From assembly GCA_017302355.1 (NCBI GenBank), contig JAFLDQ010000033.1, positions 1-27,406 on the forward strand: a DNA stretch of 27,406 nucleotides, read 5' to 3'. Positions 7,679 through 14,943 of the stretch are shown piece after piece. Numbering within the stretch: the first letter of the stretch is position 1; each line of letters starts with the position of its first letter. Source of the DNA: Dechloromonas sp. GTDB lineage: Bacteria; Pseudomonadota; Gammaproteobacteria; Burkholderiales; Rhodocyclaceae. The notes under the pieces were generated by a model. That model was not told the DNA's origin and did no database searches. It worked only from the letters and a program-made list of their open reading frames with translations. A program made the translations under genes and the position numbers.

Positions 7679-8623
7679 ATGGATTTCGCCAAGGCGCGCA
7701 CAATGGAAGCCCAGATTGATCAACCCGTGGAACCGATGACCCCTGGCGAAGCTCTCGAATTGGCGGCGTGCACCGGCCCCGAAAACCGGCCGGCACCCGG
7801 TAACGGCCTTGCCGAAGCCCTCCAAATGGCGGTGCGCACCGATGCGGGAGAGGTGCGTCCGGGCAACGAGGATGCCGTGTTCGGCGATGCGGCGCTCGGC
7901 CTGGCGATCCTCGCCGACGGGATGGGCGGCTACCGCGCCGGCGAGGTCGCCAGCGGCATGGCCACCGCGCTGCTCGCCCAGAGCCTCGTCGGCACGCTGG
8001 ACGATCGCGAGCCGCAAGAGTTCGACGCCGACGGGGAGCGCGTGGCCCACCGCCAGCTGCGCGAGCGCATCGAGCGCGCCAACGCCGAAATCTACTTCGC
8101 CGCCCAGAGCGAGCCGCAGTATTACGGCATGGGCACGACGCTGGTCGTCGCCTGGTTCTACGACAACATGGTGACGCTCGCGCATCTTGGCGATTCGCGG
8201 GCCTACCGGTTGCGCGGAAACCTCTTCGAACGCCTGACGCATGACCATTCCCTCTTACAACAACAACTCGACAGTGGCATCATTAGCGCCGAGGAGGCCC
8301 GCTTTTCCCGGAGCAAGAACCTGGTGACGCGGGCCTTGGGCGTGGACTTGACGGTCGAACCGGAAATCCGGGATTTTTCCGTACGGCCGGGAGATGTGTA
8401 CCTGCTCTGTTCGGACGGCCTCAACGACATGGTCGGCGATGTCGAGATCGCGGCGGCGATGCGGGCGCTGGCGGGCGATCCGGCGGCGGCGGCGCAACGA
8501 CTGGTGCAGATGGCCAACGAAAATGGCGGACGCGACAACATCTCGGTCATTCTGGTGCGGGTGCGCGGGGAGTTCCCGGCGTCCGCCGGTTGGTGGCAAG
8601 ATCTGCGGGCAGGTTTCGGCTAA
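7679..8623 (+). CDS. PP2C-family serine/threonine protein phosphatase
   Basis: A 314-residue PPM/PP2C phosphatase that should remove phosphate from Ser/Thr residues using two Mn/Mg ions. Family motifs are complete: VRPGNEDA (59-66; R60, E64, D65), LADGMGGYRAGE (78-89; D80, G81), GMGTTLVV (150-157), HLGDSRAYRLR (169-179), LTHDHS, RSKNLVTRALG, LCSDGLNDMV (243-252; D246) and GGRDNISVILV (283-293; D286). Both signature aspartates are present, so it is probably active. The catalytic domain begins near residue 50, so the first 50 residues are an extra tail or the start lies later (ATG at 7703, 7737 or 7826). It is followed 15 bases later by an FHA gene, a classic phosphothreonine-signalling pair. 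No kinase gene is in the window. Confidence 0.92.
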   Translation: MDFAKARTMEAQIDQPVEPMTPGEALELAACTGPENRPAPGNGLAEALQMAVRTDAGEVRPGNEDAVFGDAALGLAILADGMGGYRAGEVASGMATALLAQSLVGTLDDREPQEFDADGERVAHRQLRERIERANAEIYFAAQSEPQYYGMGTTLVVAWFYDNMVTLAHLGDSRAYRLRGNLFERLTHDHSLLQQQLDSGIISAEEARFSRSKNLVTRALGVDLTVEPEIRDFSVRPGDVYLLCSDGLNDMVGDVEIAAAMRALAGDPAAAAQRLVQMANENGGRDNISVILVRVRGEFPASAGWWQDLRAGFG

Positions 8624-8638
8624 GGCAGGGAAGACAAG

Positions 8639-9319
8639 ATGGGAAGACTGATCCTCTCGATGGATGGACTGGTGCTCAAGGAGATTCCTCTCAACAAGGA
8701 GAACCTGACGATCGGGCGCCGCCCGAGCAACGACATCCAGATCGACAACCTGGCGATTTCCGGCGAGCATGCGCGGATCGTCACCATCCTCGACGATTCC
8801 TTCCTCGAGGATCTCGACAGCACCAACGGGACGCTGGTGAATGGCCAGCCCATCAGCCGGCATGTCCTCAAGAACAACGACGTGATCGAACTCGGCAAGT
8901 ACAAGCTCAAGTTCATGTCCGAGGCGGCGGTCGGTGAAGTCGACAATACGGCCCAGTTGCGGGCGGCGGGGCTGTCCACCGAACCGGAGCCGGAACGCAC
9001 CTTCGCCGACACGCAGATCATGATTCCCCGGCCGGTGGCCCCGCCGCCGCCGATACCGCGGGTGACGATCCGCCTGCTCAACGGTCCCAATGCCGGGAAG
9101 GCGGTCGAGCTGGCCAAGCTCTTGACCACACTCGGCAAGCCCGGGGTTCAGGTCGCGGTCATTTCGCGCCGTTCCGAAGGCGTCTTCCTCACCCATGTCG
9201 AGGGGGCGAGGTTTCCCACGGTCAACAACAGCGAAATCGGCGGCGAGGCTTTCCTGCTGCGCAACAAGGATATCGTCGAGATCGCCGGCATCCGGATCGA
9301 ACTGGGCGTAAGCGCCTGA
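8639..9319 (+). CDS. FHA-domain protein with a second, degenerate FHA-like C-terminal domain
   Basis: A 226-residue cytoplasmic protein. The N-terminal FHA domain (about 1-95) has the full phosphothreonine-binding set: IGRRPSND (25-32; R27), SGEHARI (41-47; S41, H44), DLDSTNGTLVNG (58-69; N63, N68). A proline-rich linker (about 110-145) leads to a second domain with beta-strands and a GVFLTHVEG...LLRNKDIVEIAGIRIEL pattern that resembles an FHA sandwich but lacks the GR and STNG motifs. It would bind phosphothreonine peptides, likely targets of the neighbouring PP2C phosphatase and an unseen kinase. The ribosome site is AGGGAAG. The reading of the second domain as FHA-like is my inference from its pattern only. 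Confidence 0.88.
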   Translation: MGRLILSMDGLVLKEIPLNKENLTIGRRPSNDIQIDNLAISGEHARIVTILDDSFLEDLDSTNGTLVNGQPISRHVLKNNDVIELGKYKLKFMSEAAVGEVDNTAQLRAAGLSTEPEPERTFADTQIMIPRPVAPPPPIPRVTIRLLNGPNAGKAVELAKLLTTLGKPGVQVAVISRRSEGVFLTHVEGARFPTVNNSEIGGEAFLLRNKDIVEIAGIRIELGVSA

Positions 9320-9328
9320 TCCCGGCGC

Positions 9329-9395
9329 GCGGGTCGTCCCGCACGGCCCTGTCGGCCCGGCAGATCCGCCTGCCGGACCGGGGTGCGTACCCCGG
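9329..9395. repeat. Cluster of tandem short hairpins between the FHA and MBL-fold genes
   Basis: Perfect inverted repeats follow each other: GCGGG-TCGT-CCCGC (9329-9342), GGCC-CTGTC-GGCC (9345-9357), CCGGCAG-ATCCGC-CTGCCGG (9357-9376) and CCGGGGT-GCGT-ACCCCGG (9378-9395). No T-run follows, so a simple terminator is not supported. It may be a REP-like intergenic element or an mRNA-stabilising structure. Confidence 0.5.
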
Positions 9396-9567
9396 CGGGG
9401 ATCCCGTTCCGCGCGCAAAGCCCGCGCGAAAGCCGGGACAAAGTTGTACAATCCCAGCGGATTGTCACCCGGGCGCGGGAAATTCGAGTGTTTCCGGAAG
9501 CATTCCGGCGCCCGGGGAACAATCGGCAGCGCGATGACGGGGACCGGGTCATGACCTTCGCAACCAG

Positions 9568-10341
9568 ATGACGATGAAACTGAGAATCCTCGGCTGCAGC
9601 GGCGGCATCGGCGGCGAGCATCTGCGGACGACGTCGCTGCTCGTCGACGACGACGTGCTGATCGACGCCGGCACCGGGGTCGGCGACCTGCCGATCGCCG
9701 ATCTGGCGCGCATCGATCATGTCTTCCTGACCCACACCCACCTCGACCACATCGCCTGCCTGCCGCTCCTGATCGATTCGGTGAGCGACCGCCGCGACCG
9801 GCCGCTGACCGTGTACGGGACGCCGGCGGTGCTCGACATTCTCGGGAAGCACGTGTTCAACTGGTCGATCTGGCCCGATTTCACCGAGGTTCCCTCGGCG
9901 GAGAATCCGTTCATGCGCTACCAGGCGGTGGAATTGCTCGAGCCGGTCACGCTCGGCGGGCGCGGTTTCACGCCGCTGCCGGCCGACCATACCGTTCCGG
10001 CGGTGGGGTACCGGCTGGATTCGGGTTCCGGCAGCCTGGCCTTCTCCGGCGATACCGGGCCGTGCGACGCCTTCTGGCAGGCGGTCAACGGGATCGACAA
10101 CCTGCGCCACCTGATCGTCGAATGCGCGTTTCCCGACCGCGAGGCGAGGCTCGCCGAACTCTCCAAGCACTTGTGTCCGGGCGTGCTGGCAGCCGAACTG
10201 CGCAAGCTCGAACGCGCGTGCGAGATCCACATCACCCATCTGAAACCTGGACAGATGGAACTGACCATGGCCGAGATCACCAGCCGTCTCGGTGAATTCG
10301 GGCCGCGGATGCTGCGCGGCAACCAGGTTTTCGAGTTTTGA
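9568..10341 (+). CDS. Metallo-beta-lactamase-fold protein, class II cyclic-nucleotide phosphodiesterase-like
   Basis: A 257-residue MBL-fold hydrolase with a complete two-metal site: HTHLDH (56-61; H56, H58, D60, H61), H141 in PADHT, D162 in FSGDTG and H224 in ITHLKPG. The HTHLDHIACLPLLIDS stretch, the ECAFPD...LSKHLCPGVLA block and ITHLKPGQ are close to class II 3',5'-cyclic-nucleotide phosphodiesterases (PdeA/CpdP type), so cAMP or a related cyclic nucleotide is a candidate substrate. RNase Z-like and other MBL hydrolases share much of this pattern, so this is not settled. The start may be 9568 or the second ATG at 9574; neither has a good ribosome site. It lies 44 bases before the HD-GYP gene and is probably cotranscribed with it. 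Confidence 0.87.
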   Translation: MTMKLRILGCSGGIGGEHLRTTSLLVDDDVLIDAGTGVGDLPIADLARIDHVFLTHTHLDHIACLPLLIDSVSDRRDRPLTVYGTPAVLDILGKHVFNWSIWPDFTEVPSAENPFMRYQAVELLEPVTLGGRGFTPLPADHTVPAVGYRLDSGSGSLAFSGDTGPCDAFWQAVNGIDNLRHLIVECAFPDREARLAELSKHLCPGVLAAELRKLERACEIHITHLKPGQMELTMAEITSRLGEFGPRMLRGNQVFEF

Positions 10342-10384
10342 CATCGGGCGGGGCGCCTCCGCCGGGCAACAGACAGGAAACAAC

Positions 10385-11971
10385 GTGGGAACGCTAGACG
10401 ACCTCTTCCGCCGCTTCGAACACCTCAACGACATCGGGGCGTCGCTGTCCAACGAGCGCGACCTCAACCGCCTGCTGGAGAAGATCACGCTCGCCGCCAA
10501 GACCATCACCCGGGCCGATGGCGGCACCCTCTACCTGCTGTCCGAAGACAGGCGCCACCTGCATTTCGAGATCGTTCACACCGATTCGCTGAACATCGTC
10601 TTCGGCGGCACCAGCGGCAACCCCGTTTCGGGCAAGTTCCCCGACCTGCCGCTCTACCGCGACGACGGCTCGGCCAACGACACGCTGGTGGCGGTGCATG
10701 CGGCGCTCTCCGGAAAGACCGTGAACATCGCCGACGCCTATGTCGCCAGGGGCTTCGATTTCTCCGGCACGCGGAAGTTCGACGAGCGCACCGGTTACCG
10801 TTCGCAGTCCTTTCTCACCGTGCCGATGCGCAACCACGAGGGAGAGATCATCGGCGTGCTGCAGCTGATCAATGCCCAGATGCCGGAGCACGACGTCGTC
10901 GTGCCGTTTTCCGAAGCCGACCAGCGCCTCGCCGAGTCGCTCGCCTCGCAGGCCGCCATCGCGCTGACCAACCGGCAACTGCTGCACCAGCTCGAAGTCC
11001 TCTTCGAATCCTTCATCCGGCTCATCAACTCGGCAATCGACGACAAGTCGCCCTATACCGGCGAGCATTGCCAGCGCGTTCCCGAACTGACGATGATGCT
11101 GGCCGAGGCCGCGCACGAGACCGGCGAGGGGCCGCTCGCCGATTTCCGCCTGACCGACCGCGACCGCTACGAGCTGCGCATCGCCGCGCTGCTCCACGAC
11201 TGCGGCAAGGTGACGACCCCGGTCCACGTCGTCGACAAGGCGACCAAGCTGCAGACCATCTTCGACCGCATCGATCTCATCAATACCCGTTTCGAGTTGT
11301 TGCGGCGCGATGCCGAGATACGCATGCTGCGCCAGGTCGCCGCCGGGGTCCCGGGCGAGCGGGCCGAGGCGGAATTCCGCGAATTTGTCGCCAACATGGA
11401 GGTCGACCGCAGCTTTCTGCACCAGGCCAACGTCGGCAGCGAGCGCATGAGCGACGACGACATCGAGCGGGTCAGGTCCATCGCCACCGGCTACCGCTGG
11501 CAGGAGGCGTCCGGCGTCGAGGTCGATTTCCTCTCCGCCGACGAGCTCGAGAACCTCTGCATCCGCGCCGGCACGCTGACCCAGCAGGAGCGCCACATCA
11601 TCAACTACCACGTCAGCGCGACGATCCGCATGCTCGAGCAACTGCCGTGGCCCAGGCACCTGAAGAACGTCCCCGAATATGCCGGCGGCCATCACGAACG
11701 CATGGACGGCAGGGGCTACCCGCGCGGCCTGAAGCGCGAGCAGATGAGCTGGCAGGCGCGGATGATGGGCATCGCCGACATCTTTGAGGCGCTCACCGCG
11801 CGCGACCGCCCGTACAAGCCGGGCATGACCTTGTCGCAGGCGCTCGGCATCCTGGAAAAATTCCGCGAGAACGGCCACATCGACCCCGACCTGCACGACG
11901 TATTCATCGGCAGCGAGATCTACCGCAGGTACGCCACCAAGTTCCTCGACGCGAAGCAGGTGGATTGCTGA
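10385..11971 (+). CDS. GAF and HD-GYP domain phosphodiesterase
   Basis: A 528-residue cytoplasmic sensor protein. A GAF domain (about 20-195) starts after a short helix and ends at ALTNRQLL. The HD-GYP part (about 215-520) has GEHCQRV, the HD motif LLHDCGKV (H271, D272) and HHERMDGRGYPRG (H436, H437, E438, D441, G444-Y445-P446). HD-GYP enzymes hydrolyse cyclic di-GMP, or in some cases 3',3'-cGAMP, and the GAF domain would sense a ligand. About 100 extra residues separate the HD motif from the HHE motif, rich in charged helices. The start is a GTG at 10385 with a good AGGAAA site; the upstream in-frame ATG would overlap the previous gene without a ribosome site. This is the last gene of the signalling group. 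Confidence 0.92.
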   Translation: MGTLDDLFRRFEHLNDIGASLSNERDLNRLLEKITLAAKTITRADGGTLYLLSEDRRHLHFEIVHTDSLNIVFGGTSGNPVSGKFPDLPLYRDDGSANDTLVAVHAALSGKTVNIADAYVARGFDFSGTRKFDERTGYRSQSFLTVPMRNHEGEIIGVLQLINAQMPEHDVVVPFSEADQRLAESLASQAAIALTNRQLLHQLEVLFESFIRLINSAIDDKSPYTGEHCQRVPELTMMLAEAAHETGEGPLADFRLTDRDRYELRIAALLHDCGKVTTPVHVVDKATKLQTIFDRIDLINTRFELLRRDAEIRMLRQVAAGVPGERAEAEFREFVANMEVDRSFLHQANVGSERMSDDDIERVRSIATGYRWQEASGVEVDFLSADELENLCIRAGTLTQQERHIINYHVSATIRMLEQLPWPRHLKNVPEYAGGHHERMDGRGYPRGLKREQMSWQARMMGIADIFEALTARDRPYKPGMTLSQALGILEKFRENGHIDPDLHDVFIGSEIYRRYATKFLDAKQVDC

Positions 11972-12051
11972 TTCGCCCACGAAGTGGCGGATGATCCGGA
12001 GGGGCCGGGCCGGATCCGCGGTCCTCGTTCCCGCGGTACATCAGCTCCCGC

Positions 12052-13183
12052 TCACGCTTCCAGTCCGGCCAGCCAACCGGCGGCGCCGGTGATGCGCACC
12101 GAAGCCCGGCATTCCTCCTGACGCAAATCGCGGACCAATTGAATGGCTTCGGCTCCGGGGAACTTGTTGGCGAAACCGGCCAGGGCGCGATGAACACTGC
12201 TGTCCGAAAGCCTGCATTCGATCAGATGGCTCAGTTCCCTGTCGTCGCTTAGGGCGAAATCGACCTCGGCGCCGTCCTTGGTCCGGATGTAATGCAGGTT
12301 GGCCGGCTTGCCGCGCGCGTCCTGCCGGAAATGGACATGTTTCAGCAGCATCGCGGCGACCGCATTTTCGAGGCGAACTCCGTCGTCGCCACGGACCAGA
12401 CCGGTATCGAAGAAATAGACCTTGGGCGTCTGCAGAATGGCCCGTCCCACATTGTGGCGCCAGGGCTGCACGGTGAAGACGATGTACAGCGCTTGCAGAA
12501 CCTCGAGGTAGCGCTTCAGCGTGGCTGGTGAAATCGCCAGATCGCGCGATGGAGGCCAGTGAAAGCGGCGAACCGACCCTCTCGCGCAATAGCTCGACAA
12601 AAAGGCGCACGGTGTTGATTTCGTGGAGCCGGGAGAACTCGACGATATCTTCGCGGATCAGATCGGTGAAGTACTGGCGCCGCCAGCGCTAGGCATCGTC
12701 CGGGTTGTCCACCAGGCAGGGTTCCGGGAACCCGCCACGAGTCATCAGGCGCTCCAGCGCGGCGGCAGGGGTTCCGCCTTGCTGTTCGCACCACTCGCGT
12801 ACCGAAACCGGGTGCAAACGAAAAGCCAGATAGCGCCCGGCCAGGGAATCCCTGCTCTGACGCCAGGTTTCCATCCGGGCGCTGCCGGTCACCAACAGCG
12901 CGGGCCCTGGCGAGTGGCCATCCACCACGCTCTTGAGCCAGTTTTTCCACCCCGGCACCTTGTGGATCCCGTCCATGGCCAGGAGGCTGCTTCGGGGATT
13001 CCAACTCTGTCGCCGCAAGACGGCGCGGTCCGGCCCAACGTCCCAATTGAGGTACTGGGATGGTTGAAAGCGCTCCATGATGTGTCGGCAAAGCGTGGTC
13101 TTGCCGACCTGCCGAGGGCCGGTCACCAGCACCATCTTGCGGTTCAGATCGGTTGCAACGAGGTCATCCGGATAACGTTTCAT
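12052..13183 (-). pseudogene. Disrupted AAA ATPase with DUF4143 domain
   Basis: The N-terminal piece reads as an AAA_14-type ATPase: Walker A GPRQVGKTTL, then LLAMDGIHKVPGW (Walker B position), LLVTGSARM (sensor) and GRYLAFRLHPVS. It hits an in-frame TAG at 12689-12691. Downstream codons continue the same family in frame (YFTDLIREDIVEFSRLHE...). The reading then shifts at a GCGC run near 12541-12550 into the frame encoding the DUF4143 C-terminal domain (ISPATLKRYLEVLQALYIVF, VYFFDTGLVRGD, AEVDFALSDDRELSHLIECR). Two lesions therefore break it. These ATPases are common accessory proteins of unclear, possibly toxin-antitoxin-like, role. The probable original start is ATG 13183; a GTG at 13231 would extend it. 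The second lesion is either a 2-base loss or a 1-base gain. Confidence 0.82.
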
Positions 13184-13184
13184 G

Positions 13185-13218
13185 GCGACTTTTTTAACGA
13201 ATAGTGTAAAAAAGTCGC
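13185..13218. repeat. Perfect 12-base inverted repeat at the ATPase start
   Basis: The arms GCGACTTTTTTA (13185-13196) and TAAAAAAGTCGC (13207-13218) are exact reverse complements around a 10-base spacer. The repeat begins one base upstream of the ATPase ATG on the minus strand. It looks like an operator or a 5'-UTR hairpin. The T/A runs lie at the loop side, so it is not a standard terminator. Confidence 0.75.
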
Positions 13219-13275
13219 GACTTCTATCCACTTATGGATATATTCGCCGGCCAGTGCCTCTGGCGCGGGAATGCG

Positions 13276-13305
13276 GGGTCCGTCGCCGCTCCCGGCGGCG
13301 GACCC
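13276..13305. other. GC-rich 12-base-pair hairpin downstream of the Uma2 gene
   Basis: GGGTCCGTCGCC (13276-13287) pairs with GGCGGCGGACCC (13294-13305) over a 6-base loop, with a single G-U type mismatch. It lies about 100 bases past the stop of the Uma2-family gene. It has no T-run, so its role as a terminator is uncertain. The rest of 13219-13406 shows nothing recognisable. Confidence 0.4.
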
Positions 13306-13406
13306 ACTTCTCTGGGCAGGGTTTTCACATGGATGCGTGACGCCCCGCGGTGTGGCGCTATCCCCAGTGACGGTACCGGAAGTTCAAACCCTGACGGCCA
13401 TCGGCC

Positions 13407-14015
13407 TCAACGGTCGACCCAGGATGGGGCAATCGACTCCGGCGCCGGCGCTTCAAACGATTCGATGTCGGCATAGATGGCATCGACGGATACGCTGCTC
13501 TCCAGGCAATCGAGCCGAATCTCCCCCGAATCGAAACATTCCGCCTTCCAGTCGTTTGCGCGCCGATAGATCTCGACCCGCCTGGCGTTCTGCGCCACCA
13601 GCACATATTCCCGCAAGCTCGGCAAGGTCTGGTAGGCCAGCAGTTTTTCGCGGCGGTCGATGCGCTCCGTCGAGCCGGAGAGCACCTCGACAATCAGGCA
13701 GGGCTGACTGCTAAAATAAGGCTGCCGGTCATCGGGAGCGCAGGACAGGAGCAAGTCCGGGTAATAGAACACCATCTTGCCGGCAATGCTCAGCCGCAGC
13801 TTCATGTCCGAGGTAAACAACTGGCAGTGCTTATGACGTGCCGCTGGCGTCAGGGCAAACGCCAGGGCATTGACGATCAAACCATGGGAACGACTGGCGC
13901 CGCCCATTGCATAAACCTGGCCATCGACGTATTCGTGTCTGATTTCGCTGTGCAATTCGCCTGCGAGATATTCCTCGACAGAAACGAAGGTGTTTATGGC
14001 GGGCAAGGGGGGCAT
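13407..14015 (-). CDS. Uma2-family (DUF820) PD-(D/E)XK nuclease-like protein
   Basis: A 202-residue protein of the Uma2/DUF820 family, which has a restriction-endonuclease-like fold and unknown biological role. Visible hallmarks are VSVEEYLAGE, EIRHEYVDGQVYAMGGAS with SHGLIVNAL, SDMKLRL, YYPDLLLSCAPD (PD of the active site), CLIVEVLSGSTERIDRREKLLAYQTLPSLREYVLV (E-x-V in the core) and RRVEIYRR. The ATG at 14015 has a GAGGA ribosome site 7 bases upstream. The open frame continues 77 codons further upstream but that part does not look like the family. It sits beside the broken ATPase gene in a small accessory island between the signalling genes and the pilin. Confidence 0.87.
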   Translation of the reverse strand: MPPLPAINTFVSVEEYLAGELHSEIRHEYVDGQVYAMGGASRSHGLIVNALAFALTPAARHKHCQLFTSDMKLRLSIAGKMVFYYPDLLLSCAPDDRQPYFSSQPCLIVEVLSGSTERIDRREKLLAYQTLPSLREYVLVAQNARRVEIYRRANDWKAECFDSGEIRLDCLESSVSVDAIYADIESFEAPAPESIAPSWVDR

Positions 14016-14405
14016 GGCGCAATCCTCGTGGCAGGCATGGCTCCAGTGTAGCAGTCTCGCCGCGGCGATCAAGGTTGCGGCGCACGGGCCCGGAGCAGTT
14101 GCACGAACCGCAACACCTTGGGAAACGATCAAGCGCCTCAGGGAATTCGACTGCCGAATCCGTGTTTTTGGCCTTTTGTAGCCGTTGACCGCGACAGGCG
14201 ACATATCGCCACCAGATTGACCAATTGCGCCACCACAAAGTGACAAATTTCGTCATGTCACACGGCCAGAATGGCCTGGCTGTTGCGCCGGAAGCCCCTG
14301 AAACAGACGAATGACGGGAAGAGAGGGCATATGCCATGGATCTGGCACGGTTCGTGATAGAGTAAGGACAGCGGTTTCCGCTTTCTAGCCAAAAAGGAGA
14401 TTCAA
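14016..14405. other. Intergenic region between the Uma2 gene and the pilin gene
   Basis: No gene is supported in these 390 bases. Its right half is the likely control region of the pilin. It holds an inverted repeat GTGACA-N10-TGTCAC (14240-14261), GCCAG-N6-CTGGC (14265-14280), a 10-base palindrome GGCATATGCC (14326-14335), and a possible sigma-54 -24 element further right. The left part (14016-14230) shows nothing recognisable. Confidence 0.45.
14343..14358 (+). promoter_or_regulatory. Possible sigma-54 promoter of the pilin gene
   Basis: TGGCACGGTTCGTGAT has a perfect -24 element (TGGCACG) but a poor -12 (GTGAT rather than TTGCW). Type IV pilin genes are often RpoN/PilR dependent. The TGTC-bearing inverted repeat about 85-100 bases upstream could be an activator site. 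The weak -12 makes this tentative. Confidence 0.35.
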
Positions 14406-14849
14406 ATGAAACGTGTTCAACAGGGCTTCACCCTCATCGAACTGATGATCGTCGTCGCGATCATCGGCATTCTCGCCGCCATCGCGTTGCCGGCGTATCA
14501 GGACTACACCGTGCGCGCCAAGGTCAGCGAAATCATGATCGCCGCTTCCGGGCAGAAGAACAGCGTCGCCGAGTTCTTCCAGACCCGCCAGCAAATGCCC
14601 GACACCGCTTCGATCGGCACGGTCACCCAGAGCAGCGCTTACGTCAATACCGTCGCGTACTCGAGGACGAGCAGCACGGTCGGCGTCATTACCGCCCAAG
14701 CCATGAGCGGTGCGAACGTGGCCCTGCCGACGACCGTGCAGAACCAGAACATCACGCTGACCGGGACGGGCGATGCCACCACCGGCGTGGTTCAGTGGGC
14801 TTGCGGCGGCTCGATCCCCGCGAAGTACCGTCCGGGTTCCTGCAAGTAA
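14406..14849 (+). CDS. pilA: Type IV major pilin
   Basis: A 147-residue prepilin. A six-residue basic leader ending in G is followed by [20 protein letters not shown]: the prepilin peptidase cleaves after G7, F8 becomes the methylated first residue of mature pilin, and E12 is the conserved glutamate at mature position 5. A hydrophobic alpha1-N helix and a Ser/Thr-rich, beta-strand-rich globular domain follow, with a C-terminal disulfide loop (C132...C146). The ribosome site AAGGAG lies 6-8 bases upstream of the ATG. Assembled pili mediate twitching, adhesion and DNA uptake. A strong terminator follows, so it is mainly monocistronic. The many exposed Ser and Thr residues and the next gene suggest O-glycosylation. 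A minor pilin is less likely given this promoter-gene-terminator layout. Confidence 0.95.
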   Translation: MKRVQQGFTLIELMIVVAIIGILAAIALPAYQDYTVRAKVSEIMIAASGQKNSVAEFFQTRQQMPDTASIGTVTQSSAYVNTVAYSRTSSTVGVITAQAMSGANVALPTTVQNQNITLTGTGDATTGVVQWACGGSIPAKYRPGSCK

Positions 14850-14865
14850 GCAACGTGGCTTGATC

Positions 14866-14893
14866 AAAGACCTCACCGCGGTGAGGTCTTTTT
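14866..14893 (+). terminator. Rho-independent terminator after the pilin gene
   Basis: AAAGACCTCACCG (14866-14878) and CGGTGAGGTCTTT (14879-14891) form a perfect 26-base palindrome ending in a T-run (to 14893), 17 bases after the pilin stop. Confidence 0.92.
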
Positions 14894-14943
14894 GTTTGTG
14901 GCGACACCTCGTTCCAGTGACTGTTGGCGAGTTCCGGGGCCGG

